Shown one piece after another: positions 28,581 to 38,174 of a stretch of 64,000 nucleotides of DNA. Every line of letters starts with the position of its first letter. Within the stretch, counting starts at the first letter, position 1. Under the pieces are notes generated by a model, which was given only the letters and a program-made list of their open reading frames with translations, was not told the origin of the DNA and did no database searches. The position numbers and the translations under genes are program-made. Location: the NCBI RefSeq assembly GCF_000368965.1, contig NZ_KB849779.1:310001-374000 (forward strand), written 5' to 3'. The stretch comes from Acinetobacter calcoaceticus DSM 30006 = CIP 81.8 (GTDB lineage Bacteria; Pseudomonadota; Gammaproteobacteria; Pseudomonadales; Moraxellaceae).

Positions 28581-28945
28581 TCAGTTTAGAATTCTTATTG
28601 GCTTCTGCTATTGGTTTACTTGTTGCCACAGGTATTTATCTGATTTTACGTGCTCGTACCTTCCCTGTTGTGCTTGGATTGGCGGTAATTGGCTATGCTG
28701 TAAACCTATTTTTATTTGCTATGGGCCGATTACAAATCAGCTCACCAGCAATTTTAACCGAAACAACAAAAATAACCGATCCACTTCCTCAAGCGCTGGT
28801 GTTAACAGCCATTGTGATCGGTTTTGCAACCACCGCTTTTATTGTACAACTGGCGCTGCGTAGCCGTTATGAGTCAGGTAGTGATCATGTTGATGCTAAA
28901 GAAGACATCTCTCCAACATACGACCCACGCGAGGATGAGCCGTAA
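28577..28945 (+). CDS. mrpC: Na+/H+ antiporter subunit C (NuoK-like)
   Basis: NuoK-like membrane subunit of the Mrp antiporter. It has 122 residues, three predicted membrane helices, and the conserved YAVNLFLFAMG and DPLPQALVLTAIVIGFATTAF segments of MnhC. The hydrophilic tail is acidic. Start overlaps the mrpA stop (ATGA), and stop overlaps the mrpD start (TAATG), indicating coupled translation. Confidence 0.95.
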   Translation: MISLEFLLASAIGLLVATGIYLILRARTFPVVLGLAVIGYAVNLFLFAMGRLQISSPAILTETTKITDPLPQALVLTAIVIGFATTAFIVQLALRSRYESGSDHVDAKEDISPTYDPREDEP

Positions 28946-30756
28946 TGTTTGATTTTTTATCTTTCTGGCAAGAACATGCGCCTATTTTTAGCATTCTCAT
29001 CCCGGCATTTACTGCTTTTATATTATTACTGCTCGGCAACCCTGGAGCCGGTGCTTTAAAAGACGACTGGCGACAACCATGGCGTCGTGGCATTAGTCTT
29101 ATTTCCGCAATTGCTGGATTAATTAGCGCAATTGTATATTTGAGCTTTGCAAGCACGGGGCAGATTACCATTTACCAACTGAGTGAATGGTCAGCACCAT
29201 TTGGCATTGTACTCGTATTAGATCGTCTTTCTGCTTTTATGCTGGTACTGACCTATGCATTAGTCGTCCCAGTGTTATGGTATGCAAGCGACAATTGGGA
29301 TACCCGTGGTCGCTACTTTCATGCCATGGTTCATTTCTTATTAATGGGATTGTGTGGTGCATTTCTAACAGGCGACTTATTCAACCTTTTCGTCTTTTTT
29401 GAAATCTTGTTGATGGCTTCGTATGTTTTGCTTTTACATGGACAAGGTAAGCCACGTTTTCAGCTGGGTGTTCACTACGTCATTATCAATCTTTTAGCCT
29501 CTGCCCTATTCTTAATTGGCCTTGGTATGATTTATGGTAGTGTGGGTAGCCTCAACATGGCGGATGTTTCACGTCTTATTCCGACACTCGAAGCAGATCA
29601 ACATAAATTAGCCGTAGCAGGTGCCTTACTTTTATTTGTCGTGTTTGGCATTAAAGCAGCTATGCTTCCTGTAGGTTTTTGGCTACCAAAAACTTATGCT
29701 GTTGCAAGTACACCTGTGGCTGCAATTTTCACCATTATGACCAAGGTCGGTATATATTCGATTTTGCGTGTGAATGGAACAGTATTTGATGATGCGCTTA
29801 GTCAAGAAATCTTGAAAAGCTGGTTGCTTCCTATTGGTTTGATTACTTCACTCTATGGAGTGATTGCAGCAATTGGAGCAGATCGGTTACGTCGCTTTGT
29901 CGGGTTTATGGTGCTTTCTTCAATTGGCACCTTGCTCATAGCTATTGCAATGTCGAATACACAAGCATGGTCTGGCGCATTATATTACTTAGTGCACAGT
30001 ACGCTGATTGGAGCAGCTTTTTATCTATTTTGTGGATGGATAACCTCACAACGTGGAGATTTTAAAGATCATTTAAAAGTTGCCCCAAGAATCAAACAAG
30101 AAAAAGCTGCTGCATTTACTTATTTCATCATTGCGATGGTGATGGCTGGCTTACCACCTTTTAGTGGTTTTCTCGGAAAAGTATTCATTTTACAAGCGAC
30201 AGTTGAAACCAGCTATCAAGCATGGATCATTGGCGTGGTACTTGTTGTAAGCCTATTAAGTATTATTGCTCTTACACGTGTTGGTTTTATCTTGTTCTGG
30301 CGAGCAACACCTCCTGAACAAGATCCAATCCATCCCGCTTATATTCTTTATCAGGCCTTACCAGAACGAGCACCACCACGTAATGATAAAGTCATCTATG
30401 TGTTACTTGCTGGCTTAATGGCTTATGTCGTATTTGCTGCACCTATTCAGCATTACACATTAAGTACTGCTCAGCAGATTCAAGACCATACGCTTTACCA
30501 GCGCACGATTCTTAAAGTAGATCAAAACGGTGAATTTATCAGCGTACAGCCTTACGATCCAGCTTATCTACCAGAAACTAAATATGGTGGTGAAGTTGAA
30601 GATCATAATGCTTACCTCATTCCTGATATTATTTCGAAAGATACCTTTAATGGTGAACATATTTCTGAATATAAACATCGACAAATTCAGCAACAGGACA
30701 AACTACAAACGCCTACCATTGTTGATGAAAGTCAATTGAAACCTATGGAGCCATAA
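28945..30756 (+). CDS. mrpD: Na+/H+ antiporter subunit D (NuoM/NuoN-like)
   Basis: Second NuoL/M/N-type proton-translocating subunit of Mrp. The conserved glutamate helix reads LFNLFVFFEILLMASYVLL, and GFWLPKTYAVASTPVAAIF matches the channel signature. At 603 residues it is longer than many MrpD proteins (about 500). The extra length is a hydrophilic C-terminal tail of roughly 90 residues rich in Gln, Asp and Tyr. The tail's role is unknown. Confidence 0.95.
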   Translation: MFDFLSFWQEHAPIFSILIPAFTAFILLLLGNPGAGALKDDWRQPWRRGISLISAIAGLISAIVYLSFASTGQITIYQLSEWSAPFGIVLVLDRLSAFMLVLTYALVVPVLWYASDNWDTRGRYFHAMVHFLLMGLCGAFLTGDLFNLFVFFEILLMASYVLLLHGQGKPRFQLGVHYVIINLLASALFLIGLGMIYGSVGSLNMADVSRLIPTLEADQHKLAVAGALLLFVVFGIKAAMLPVGFWLPKTYAVASTPVAAIFTIMTKVGIYSILRVNGTVFDDALSQEILKSWLLPIGLITSLYGVIAAIGADRLRRFVGFMVLSSIGTLLIAIAMSNTQAWSGALYYLVHSTLIGAAFYLFCGWITSQRGDFKDHLKVAPRIKQEKAAAFTYFIIAMVMAGLPPFSGFLGKVFILQATVETSYQAWIIGVVLVVSLLSIIALTRVGFILFWRATPPEQDPIHPAYILYQALPERAPPRNDKVIYVLLAGLMAYVVFAAPIQHYTLSTAQQIQDHTLYQRTILKVDQNGEFISVQPYDPAYLPETKYGGEVEDHNAYLIPDIISKDTFNGEHISEYKHRQIQQQDKLQTPTIVDESQLKPMEP

Positions 30757-30758
30757 CA

Positions 30759-31286
30759 ATGCAGTTATCTCATTTGCTTGAACGCTGGTTTCCACATCCA
30801 TTTGTTTCAGTTCTTATTGTTTTGTTTTGGCTCATGCTGGCACATAGTCTTGATGCCAGTGACCTTCTGACAGCTGCACTTCTGGGTTTGATTATTCCTC
30901 GTTTAGTTAAACCATTTATTGCCCGAACGCCGCATATTCACTGGAAACCCGCAGTTAAACTATGCTTTGTAGTTCTTTGGGATATTATTATTTCTAACTT
31001 TAGAATAGCAAAGCTTGTTTTAGGGCCTACAAAAAAATTGCACCCTAAATGGTATCGTGTGCCTTTAGAAACAGAACATGAGCAGGTCAATACATTACTG
31101 GCGATGATCATTACGACAACGCCTGGTACTGTTTCTGCTGGTATTGATCAGGAACGTGGAGATATTTTGGTTCACGCCTTGAGCACGGATGATACCGAAT
31201 CTGACATTCAAGACATCAAACAACGCTATGAAATTCCACTTATGGAAATTTTTGATGTAAAAAGCGAAACGGAGGCAAGTGTATGA
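30759..31286 (+). CDS. mrpE: Na+/H+ antiporter subunit E
   Basis: Small Mrp subunit without a complex I counterpart. It has 175 residues, with hydrophobic helices in the first third and a soluble C-terminal domain. The family segment MIITTTPGTVSAGIDQERGDILVHAL is clear. It starts 2 bp after mrpD and overlaps the mrpF start by 4 bp. Confidence 0.94.
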   Translation: MQLSHLLERWFPHPFVSVLIVLFWLMLAHSLDASDLLTAALLGLIIPRLVKPFIARTPHIHWKPAVKLCFVVLWDIIISNFRIAKLVLGPTKKLHPKWYRVPLETEHEQVNTLLAMIITTTPGTVSAGIDQERGDILVHALSTDDTESDIQDIKQRYEIPLMEIFDVKSETEASV

Positions 31287-31558
31287 CAATACTACCCTAT
31301 GCTCTAGGTATTAGCTTAATTGCCATTACAATCTCTATGCTACTTTGCCTTTTCCGAATGGTAATCGGTCCATCAATTGTAGACCGTCTTTTAGCACTCG
31401 ATACTCTTTTCTTAAATGCGATTTGCCTCATTGTTGTTTTAGGCATTTACTGGATGACAACTTCTTTATTTGAAGGAGCTTTACTCGTTGCTATGCTAGG
31501 CTTCGTGTCTACAGCAGCTTTAGCTCGTTACTTCACAACTGGTCATGTTGTCGATTAA
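31283..31558 (+). CDS. mrpF: Na+/H+ antiporter subunit F
   Basis: A 91-residue, three-helix Mrp subunit. The family signature RMVIGPSIVDRLLALDTL lies near residues 26-43. The downstream gap to mrpG is 12 bp and contains AAGGAGAG as the mrpG ribosome site. Confidence 0.94.
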   Translation: MTILPYALGISLIAITISMLLCLFRMVIGPSIVDRLLALDTLFLNAICLIVVLGIYWMTTSLFEGALLVAMLGFVSTAALARYFTTGHVVD

Positions 31559-31570
31559 GGAGAGATCAAA

Positions 31571-31975
31571 ATGCAGTTTGTAATGGAAATTATTGTTTCG
31601 GTCTTTCTGGTTTTTGGCGCTTTCTTTATGTTAGTCGGCTCAATTGGTATGGTCCGCTTACCTGACTTATTCATGCGCTTACATGCACCCACAAAATCGA
31701 GTACGTTAGGATTAGGCAGCTTTTTGATTGCCTCTATGATCTTTTTTGCTTTTCAAGGCCGCTTTGGTTTTGCCGAGCTACTGATCACACTTTTAGCTTT
31801 TATTACCGCACCGGTTTCAGCAAATTTAATTGCTCAAGCTGCGCTGCATTTACGTTTGCGCTCACTGAGTGGAGAAGTTCCTGAAGCAATTGAACGTCCT
31901 TTGCCTTGGGATCGTTATAAAATTGGACAGCGTTTCTCGCAAAATAAACCACCTATGGACCCTCCTAAAAAATAG
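31571..31975 (+). CDS. mrpG: Na+/H+ antiporter subunit G
   Basis: Last Mrp subunit, 134 residues with three membrane helices and a basic hydrophilic tail. GSIGMVRLPDLFMRLHAPTK is the MnhG signature. The operon ends at a strong terminator shared with the convergent rbfA gene. In other bacteria Mrp supports tolerance of Na+, alkaline pH and bile salts. Confidence 0.95.
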   Translation: MQFVMEIIVSVFLVFGAFFMLVGSIGMVRLPDLFMRLHAPTKSSTLGLGSFLIASMIFFAFQGRFGFAELLITLLAFITAPVSANLIAQAALHLRLRSLSGEVPEAIERPLPWDRYKIGQRFSQNKPPMDPPKK

Positions 31976-31993
31976 GGGAAAAAGCCAACCAAT

Positions 31994-32021
31994 AAAAAAG
32001 CCACCCGAAGGTGGCTTTTTT
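31994..32021. terminator. Bidirectional terminator between mrpG and rbfA
   Basis: AAAAAAGCCACC and GGTGGCTTTTTT form a perfect 12-bp stem with a CGAA loop. The A and T runs on either side allow termination on both strands, for the mrp operon (plus) and the rimP-nusA-infB-rbfA operon (minus). Confidence 0.93.
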
Positions 32022-32035
32022 ATTTTTAATTTATA

Positions 32036-32437
32036 TTACTGTTCGTCATCTGACTCGCGTTTCGGTAAATCATTTACCGCTTTTTCGATCAGACCAAACA
32101 TATAGTTACCATACGCATTAGTCTTGTCATAATGGAAACGCAATCTTGGCGTAATACGTGTCTTGATACGACGACTCAATTCATGACGCAAGAAACCAGA
32201 AGCTTTATTTAATACATCTAAAGTTTCTTTATTTGCTGCTTCACTTTGCTCATCACCAAGCTCACGTCCCATTACAGTGACATAAACTTCAGCATAACCC
32301 ATGTCTGCACTGACTTTCACCGCAGAGATGGTCACTAGACCACCTAAGCGAGGATCTTTAAGCTCCTGACGGATCAGCTCAGACAACTCACGTTGCACTG
32401 AATCCGCCATGCGCTTTAAGCGTTGGCTACCCGCCAT
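32036..32437 (-). CDS. rbfA: Ribosome-binding factor A
   Basis: 30S maturation factor that assists 16S rRNA 5'-end processing and cold adaptation. It has 133 residues, equal to the E. coli protein. The N-terminal RLKRMADSVQRELSELIRQELKDPRLG and the KH-like core with LRHELSRRIKTRITPRLRF are diagnostic. Its start overlaps the infB stop by one base. It is the last gene of the operon; truB, which often follows, is absent. Confidence 0.97.
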   Translation of the reverse strand: MAGSQRLKRMADSVQRELSELIRQELKDPRLGGLVTISAVKVSADMGYAEVYVTVMGRELGDEQSEAANKETLDVLNKASGFLRHELSRRIKTRITPRLRFHYDKTNAYGNYMFGLIEKAVNDLPKRESDDEQ

Positions 32438-35136
32438 TAAAGACTCCGTTTAATCAATTGAACATCATACACTTCAATCTTATCTTTTACTTTGATGTCT
32501 TTATAACCTTTCACCGCAAGACCACATTCCATACCGGCACGAACATCTTCAACCACTTCTTTATAGCGACGAAGAGATTCAAGCTCACCTTGGAACACAA
32601 CCACGTCATCACGTAATACGCGAATCGGTTTATTACGATGCAATACACCTTCAAGTACCATACAGCCTGCTGCTGCACCAAACTTACTTGAGTGGAATAC
32701 TTCACGTACTTCAGCAACACCCAAGATTGTTTCACGATGTTCAGGAGCAAGTTTACCACTCATGGCATCTTTCACATCATCAATCAATTCATAGATGATG
32801 CTGTAGTAACGAATATCGATACCGTCTTGATCACTTCTCTGACGAGCAGTCGTATCGGCACGAACGTTAAAGCCCAACAATACAGCTTCTGAAGATTCAG
32901 CAAGAATCACATCAGACTCAGTAATCGCACCAACACCCGAACTAATTACACGAACTTTTACTTCATCAGTAGATAATTCATGTAAAGCTGCATTCAATGC
33001 TTCTAAAGTACCACGTACGTCAGTTCTTAAAACAACGTTCACTGTAGGAACATCTTTTTTGCCCATTGACGACATGATATTTTCAAGACGCATTGCGCTT
33101 TGACGATCAATACGTTTTTGACGCTCACGGTCAGCACGAGCATCAGCAACTTCACGTGCTTTCTTCTCGTCATTTACAACAAGAACTTCATCACCTGCCA
33201 TTGGAGCATCTGGAAGACCCAGAATTTCTACTGGAATAGATGGTCCTGCTGATTTAATAGGCTTACCATTTTCATCAGACATTGCACGGACACGACCATA
33301 TGATGAACCTGCAAGAACAAGGTCACCAATGTTTAATGTACCGTTTTGAACAAGAATAGAAGTTACTGCACCACGGCCTTTATCAACACGCGCTTCAATA
33401 ACAACACCTTGAGCAGCACCTTCAGCAGATGCTTTTAATTCCATCAATTCTGATTGAATAAGAATTAAATCAAGGAGTTCATCAATACCTTGTCCACTGT
33501 GCGCAGAAACCTTAGCAATCGGAACATCACCACCCCATTCTTCTGGAACGATTTGTTTCGTTGTTAATTCATTTAACACACGGTCTACATCAGCAGATTC
33601 TTTATCCATTTTGTTGATTGCAACAATAATTGGAGTACCTGCTGCACGCGCATGGTCAATTGCTTCTGCAGTTTGTGGCATTACACCGTCATCTGCTGCA
33701 ACAACCAATACAACGATATCCGTTGCTTTAGCACCACGTGCACGCATTGAAGTAAACGCAGCATGTCCCGGTGTATCAAGGAATGTAATGATTCCTTTGT
33801 CTGTTTCAACGTGATATGCACCAATATGCTGGGTAATACCACCTGCTTCGCCTGCCGCCACTTTCGAACGACGGATACGGTCAAGCAAGGATGTTTTACC
33901 ATGGTCAACGTGACCCATAATGGTAACAACTGGCGGACGAGTTGTTTGCTCACCACGTGCTTCTTCAGCCGCTTCAAGCAAGTTATCTTCCGCTTGTGTA
34001 TCAGAAACTAAAACAGGGTTATGGCCCATTTCTTCAACAACAAGTGCTGCTATATCTTGATCAATAGCTTGCTCTTGATTAACCAACTCACCCATTTTCA
34101 TAAGTGATTTGATAACTTCACGTACTTTAATCGCCATTTTTTGAGCAAGATCGGCAACAACAATGCTTGAACCGATTTCTACATCATAAACTTGCTTTTT
34201 AACTGGCTTTTCAAATCCATGCTTATTTGCCTGACTTGATTTTAAACCACGTTTGTTATGGTTAACAAAGCTTTGCTCTTCTTGACCACGACGACCACCT
34301 TTTTTACCCGCACGAGGGTTAGTGGTTGCGCCACCGCGTTTAATTTCACGGTCTTCTTGCTTAAATGAATCTTCATAAGCTTGGCCAACTAGACCTGAAG
34401 CAAGTGGAGAATCATCAATCACACGAATTGTAGTAGTAGCTTCGTCATTTGAATACTTAGACGCCATTTTGCGCATTTGTTCAAGTGTACGTTGCTGAGC
34501 TTCTTCAGCCGCTTTACGACGCGCAGCTTCTTCAGTCGCTTTTAACTGAGCTGTTTGTGCTTCACGCGCTTTCTTTTGCTCTAATGTTTCTGCTGGTTTT
34601 GGTGCAGGTTTTACTGTACCACCACCACGTCTTTTCACGACTACAGCAGCTTTAGGAGCTGTCTGTGCAGCGCTATCTTGTTGATGAGCAACACGCATAG
34701 CATCTAAAGTTGCTTTTGCTTTTTGCTCTGTTTGAAGACGCGCGTTTTGCTGTGCAGTGTCACGCGTTTGCTGTTCTACACGTGTTTTAGCTTCAGCTTC
34801 TGCACGTGCTTTAGCTTCAGCTGCAATTTGTTCAGGGTTTGGTTTAGCAAAAACCTGTTTTTTACGTACTTCTACGTTAATTGTTTTTGCTTTACCTGAA
34901 GTACTTGCAACTTTAGCGGTACTGGTTGTTTTACGTTTCAACGCAATTTTTCCTGTGTTACCACTTTCCTGACCATGCACTTTTTTCAAATGATTGACTA
35001 AAGTATCCTGTTGTTCAGTGGTAATAATATCGTCTGCTGTACGTTGAGGCAAACCTGCTTCACGAGCCTGTTCTAGGAGCTTCTCAACAGGACGTTCTAC
35101 ACTGAGAGCTAACTCTTTAATCGACTTGTCCGTCAT
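32437..35136 (-). CDS. infB: Translation initiation factor IF-2
   Basis: GTPase that delivers fMet-tRNA to the 30S subunit. It has 899 residues (E. coli 890). An N-terminal domain is followed by a long charged Ala/Gln/Arg-rich region (about 65-300). The G domain has GHVDHGKT (G1, about 406-413), DTPGHAAFT (G3) and NKMDK (G4). The C-terminal half includes the fMet-tRNA binding domain. The gene lies 10 bp downstream of nusA. Gammaproteobacterial infB often has internal starts; I did not find one with a clear ribosome site. Confidence 0.98.
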   Translation of the reverse strand: MTDKSIKELALSVERPVEKLLEQAREAGLPQRTADDIITTEQQDTLVNHLKKVHGQESGNTGKIALKRKTTSTAKVASTSGKAKTINVEVRKKQVFAKPNPEQIAAEAKARAEAEAKTRVEQQTRDTAQQNARLQTEQKAKATLDAMRVAHQQDSAAQTAPKAAVVVKRRGGGTVKPAPKPAETLEQKKAREAQTAQLKATEEAARRKAAEEAQQRTLEQMRKMASKYSNDEATTTIRVIDDSPLASGLVGQAYEDSFKQEDREIKRGGATTNPRAGKKGGRRGQEEQSFVNHNKRGLKSSQANKHGFEKPVKKQVYDVEIGSSIVVADLAQKMAIKVREVIKSLMKMGELVNQEQAIDQDIAALVVEEMGHNPVLVSDTQAEDNLLEAAEEARGEQTTRPPVVTIMGHVDHGKTSLLDRIRRSKVAAGEAGGITQHIGAYHVETDKGIITFLDTPGHAAFTSMRARGAKATDIVVLVVAADDGVMPQTAEAIDHARAAGTPIIVAINKMDKESADVDRVLNELTTKQIVPEEWGGDVPIAKVSAHSGQGIDELLDLILIQSELMELKASAEGAAQGVVIEARVDKGRGAVTSILVQNGTLNIGDLVLAGSSYGRVRAMSDENGKPIKSAGPSIPVEILGLPDAPMAGDEVLVVNDEKKAREVADARADRERQKRIDRQSAMRLENIMSSMGKKDVPTVNVVLRTDVRGTLEALNAALHELSTDEVKVRVISSGVGAITESDVILAESSEAVLLGFNVRADTTARQRSDQDGIDIRYYSIIYELIDDVKDAMSGKLAPEHRETILGVAEVREVFHSSKFGAAAGCMVLEGVLHRNKPIRVLRDDVVVFQGELESLRRYKEVVEDVRAGMECGLAVKGYKDIKVKDKIEVYDVQLIKRSL

Positions 35137-35146
35137 ATTTCATCTC

Positions 35147-36631
35147 CTAGTTAAACCATGATTCGCGAGCTTTCATGATCAATTGACCTGCTTTTTCATG
35201 ATCAAGACCTTCAATATCAGAGATATCATCAGTAGCCTGATCTGCCAAATCGTCGACAGTAATAATACCGCGCGCGGCAAGCGAGTAAGCGATCTCAGAA
35301 GTCATGCCTTCCATAGTTAGAAGGTCTGCGCTCGGTTCTTGAATATTTTCTTGCTGTTTCAAAGCATCAGTAAGTGCTGCTTCTTTTGCACGACTTTGCA
35401 ATAACTCAACCAATTCAGCATCAAGCTCAATTTCGTCAAAAGTTTCAGCTGGAACATAAGCAATCTCTTCTAAAGAGGTAAAGCCCATTTCCACCAATGC
35501 CATTGCTAAATCTTCTTCAATATCGAGACGTGATACAAACATGTCAAGATATTGCTGAGCTTCATTTTGCTGACGAGCACGATACTCTTCTTCAAGCATC
35601 ATGTCGAGTTTGTAGCCAGTTAAATCAGAAGCTAAGCGAACGTTCTGGCCTTGTGAGCCAATCGCACGAGCCAATTGATCGCTGGTTGCAAAAATAATAT
35701 CGGCACTTCTTGCATCTTCATCAAGCACGATGCCTGAAACATCAGCTGGTTCTAATGCACTTGCAATGTACTGAGCTGGATCATCAGACCAGACCACTAC
35801 ATCAATACGTTCACCGTTTAACTCTTGTTGTACTGCTTGAATACGCGTACCACGCATACCAATACATGCACCGACAGGGTCAATACGATGGTCATTTGTT
35901 TTCACTGCAATTTTAGCACGAACGCCTGGTTGACGTGCCGCTGCTTTAATTTCAATAATTTCTTCAGAAATCTCAGGAATTTCTTTTTTCATTAAAGCAA
36001 TTAACATTTCAGGCTTAGCGCGTGATAACAACAACTGAGCGCCACGACCTTCACGGTTCACATTGTATAAAATAGCGTTCATACGTTGTTTCGGGCGAAG
36101 AATTTCTTTAGGAATCATTTCTTCGCGCGCAAGATAAGCTTCTGCGTTGTCGCCTAAATCGATAATAAAGCCATCTTTGGTTTGTTTTTTCACTTCACCG
36201 TAAATCAACTCACCAACTTTAGACTCGTATGCATCAGCAACTAAAGCACGCTCAGCTTCACGAATTTTTTGTACAATAACTTGTTTTGCAATTTGTGCAG
36301 CGATACGACCAAACTCAATAGATTCTACTTCGAGTTCACGTACATCACCAATTGACCATTTAGATGGGTCAAGGTCAGAAATCGCATCTTGGCAAGCTGG
36401 CATTTCATGATCTTCATCTGCCACAACAGTCCATTGACGGAACGTACTGTAATCACCAGTTTTACGATCAATTTCTACACGAAGCTGAGCTTCTTCAGCA
36501 TGCGTACCTTCGTAAAATCTTTTCTTCGTTGCGGCAACTAGAGCTTGTTCTAAAGCCTCGAAGATCGCTTCACGACTAACACCTTTTTCATTACTAACCG
36601 TTTCAACAACGGTAAGAATTTCGCGGCCCAT
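35147..36631 (-). CDS. nusA: Transcription termination/antitermination factor NusA
   Basis: RNA polymerase-binding factor that controls pausing, termination and rRNA antitermination. It has 494 residues (E. coli 495). Domains in order: an N-terminal RNAP-binding domain, S1 (about 135-200), KH1 and KH2 (HRIDPVGACIGMRGTRIQAV, then RAIGSQGQNVRLASDLTGY), and two acidic helix-hairpin-helix repeats at the C-terminus (about 365-490). It lies 37 bp downstream of rimP. Confidence 0.98.
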   Translation of the reverse strand: MGREILTVVETVSNEKGVSREAIFEALEQALVAATKKRFYEGTHAEEAQLRVEIDRKTGDYSTFRQWTVVADEDHEMPACQDAISDLDPSKWSIGDVRELEVESIEFGRIAAQIAKQVIVQKIREAERALVADAYESKVGELIYGEVKKQTKDGFIIDLGDNAEAYLAREEMIPKEILRPKQRMNAILYNVNREGRGAQLLLSRAKPEMLIALMKKEIPEISEEIIEIKAAARQPGVRAKIAVKTNDHRIDPVGACIGMRGTRIQAVQQELNGERIDVVVWSDDPAQYIASALEPADVSGIVLDEDARSADIIFATSDQLARAIGSQGQNVRLASDLTGYKLDMMLEEEYRARQQNEAQQYLDMFVSRLDIEEDLAMALVEMGFTSLEEIAYVPAETFDEIELDAELVELLQSRAKEAALTDALKQQENIQEPSADLLTMEGMTSEIAYSLAARGIITVDDLADQATDDISDIEGLDHEKAGQLIMKARESWFN

Positions 36632-36668
36632 AAGTCACCTACCGATTTCTTATAAAATTTAAATAAAT

Positions 36669-37193
36669 TTAATCTTGATAGATCAAGTTTGCTTTATCGA
36701 TATTGTTGCTGTCGATCTCAAGCACGTGCTGCCCATCAACTTCAACCTGAATTTCTTCATTTTCAAGGTCTACTGCGATAAGTTTTGCTTGAAATTTACG
36801 ACGGTTTTCTACTGCTGCAATCAAACGCAAAGCAATTTGTTGTCCAATGTAGCCTTGTAACTGTTCTAGTTGAAAAAATGGACGATCCCAGCCCGGTGAA
36901 GAAACTTCTAATGAATACTCACCTGAAATTGGATCATGAACATCCAGCATTGCGCCGACTTGTTGTGTTACACGCACACAATCTTGTACACCAATACCAC
37001 GGCCTTGTTCTACTTCGCCATCTTCATCAAGTACAGGCTCAGCATCTTCACTTACCGCTTTGTCGATATAAATACGCAATAATGAACGTTTGCCTTGTGG
37101 GAGAAATTCGATTCCCCAAAGGTCGACACCACATGCTTGTACTGCAGGAACAATTAAGTCATGCAATGCTTGGGATTTATTTGATAATTTCAT
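36669..37193 (-). CDS. rimP: Ribosome maturation factor RimP
   Basis: 30S assembly factor required for efficient pseudoknot formation and S19/S12 addition. It has 174 residues, longer than the E. coli protein (about 150). An acidic insertion ([18 protein letters not shown], about residues 56-73) accounts for much of the difference. [17 protein letters not shown] is the family signature. It is the first protein gene of the nusA operon and lies downstream of the tRNA-fMet genes, as in E. coli. Confidence 0.95.
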   Translation of the reverse strand: MKLSNKSQALHDLIVPAVQACGVDLWGIEFLPQGKRSLLRIYIDKAVSEDAEPVLDEDGEVEQGRGIGVQDCVRVTQQVGAMLDVHDPISGEYSLEVSSPGWDRPFFQLEQLQGYIGQQIALRLIAAVENRRKFQAKLIAVDLENEEIQVEVDGQHVLEIDSNNIDKANLIYQD

Positions 37194-37314
37194 TTACTCT
37201 CGTCATTCTCGTGCGATTCAATCGGTTGTTTTAACCGACACAGACCTACTATAGTGAAGCATGACTATTTGACCAATTGATGTCGAAACTACACGATAGC
37301 GATACGATAACCAA

Positions 37315-37336
37315 TAAAAAAGGGCGTTAATCGCCC
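37315..37336 (-). terminator. Second terminator downstream of the tRNA cluster
   Basis: On the minus strand GGGCG pairs with CGCCC around a 5-nt loop and is followed by six Ts. It lies about 70 bp beyond the first tRNA terminator, and between the two is a further perfect dyad, TTGCACAG/CTGTGCAA (37342-37371). Together they form a row of three hairpins ahead of rimP. Confidence 0.7.
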
Positions 37337-37370
37337 CTGTCTTGCACAGAAAACAATAGTCCACTGTGCA

Positions 37371-37400
37371 AAAAGGCCCACTTGTTTGTGAGCCTCTTTT
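37371..37400 (-). terminator. Terminator just after tRNA-fMet
   Basis: On the minus strand the stem built on GGCTCAC/GTGGGCC extends through A-T pairs to 12 bp with two G-U pairs, and ends in a T run. It begins 8 bp after the tRNA 3' end. Confidence 0.75.
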
Positions 37401-37408
37401 AAGAAACT

Positions 37409-37485
<77 letters not shown>

Positions 37486-37498
37486 ACAACGTGCAAAA

Positions 37499-37526
37499 AT
37501 TATATACAAATATCAAATAAAGTCAA
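37499..37526 (-). promoter_or_regulatory. Sigma-70 promoter for tRNA-fMet copy 1
   Basis: Minus strand TTGACT (37521-37526), 16-bp spacer, TATAAT (37499-37504). The start would be about 8 nt upstream of the mature tRNA end. It lies between the two tRNA-fMet copies, so copy 1 can be made independently of copy 2. Confidence 0.75.
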
Positions 37527-37574
37527 TGTAAACTTACTAGATATTTGCCTGATTAAGTTGCACCTTAATCAAAT

Positions 37575-37651
<77 letters not shown>

Positions 37652-37691
37652 ACAAAAACAAACCACACGCATCAACTTTCTGGTTAAAAGC

Positions 37692-37776
37692 TGGTGCGGA
37701 AGGGGGGACTTGAACCCCCACGCCCGAAGGCACTACCACCTCAAGGTAGCGTGTCTACCAATTCCACCACCACCGC
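37692..37776 (-). tRNA. tRNA-Leu (GAG)
   Basis: An 85-nt class II tRNA with encoded CCA. The D-arm and anticodon arm match E. coli leuU base for base over GTGGAATTGGTAGACACG and beyond, giving anticodon GAG. The variable arm is TGCCTTCGGGCG. The acceptor stem has a U-U mismatch at 5-68 and a G-U at 6-67. The position between secG and tRNA-fMet is the same as in E. coli. Confidence 0.95.
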
Positions 37777-37832
37777 AGCTTGTGGGACGCATTCTAGTGC
37801 TTCCAACTGCAAAAGGAAAGCCTTATTTCAAA

Positions 37833-38162
37833 TTATTGACTCGTTTTTGGTGCATTTGGTGAAGTTTCAGGCGATGTTGTTTGAATTGGTGCTGTCGTCT
37901 GTACAGTTTTTAAACTATATGCCTCACTAGTCTGTTTTTTCGCAAAAACAGCTAAGGTTAAACTAGTCACAAAAAACAATGCTGTTAACACAGCAGTAAG
38001 TCGAGTAAGGAAATTAGCAGAACCCGATGCGCCAAATACAGTTGCTGCTCCGCCGCCACCGAAAGAAGCACCAGCATCCGCACCTTTACCGTGTTGCACT
38101 AGAATCAAGCCAATCATCAGTACCGCTAAAATAATATGTACGATCAGTACAAAAGAGTGCAT
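37833..38162 (-). CDS. secG: Preprotein translocase subunit SecG
   Basis: Small auxiliary subunit of the SecYEG protein-conducting channel. It has 109 residues, with two membrane helices (about 3-23 and 50-73) flanking the conserved VQHGKGADAGASFGGG loop, and a Thr/Pro-rich tail. It lies 12 bp after tpiA and 56 bp before tRNA-Leu. With no clear promoter before the tRNA, read-through from secG into the tRNAs is likely. Confidence 0.96.
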   Translation of the reverse strand: MHSFVLIVHIILAVLMIGLILVQHGKGADAGASFGGGGAATVFGASGSANFLTRLTAVLTALFFVTSLTLAVFAKKQTSEAYSLKTVQTTAPIQTTSPETSPNAPKTSQ

Positions 38163-38174
38163 ACCCTATCCTCG

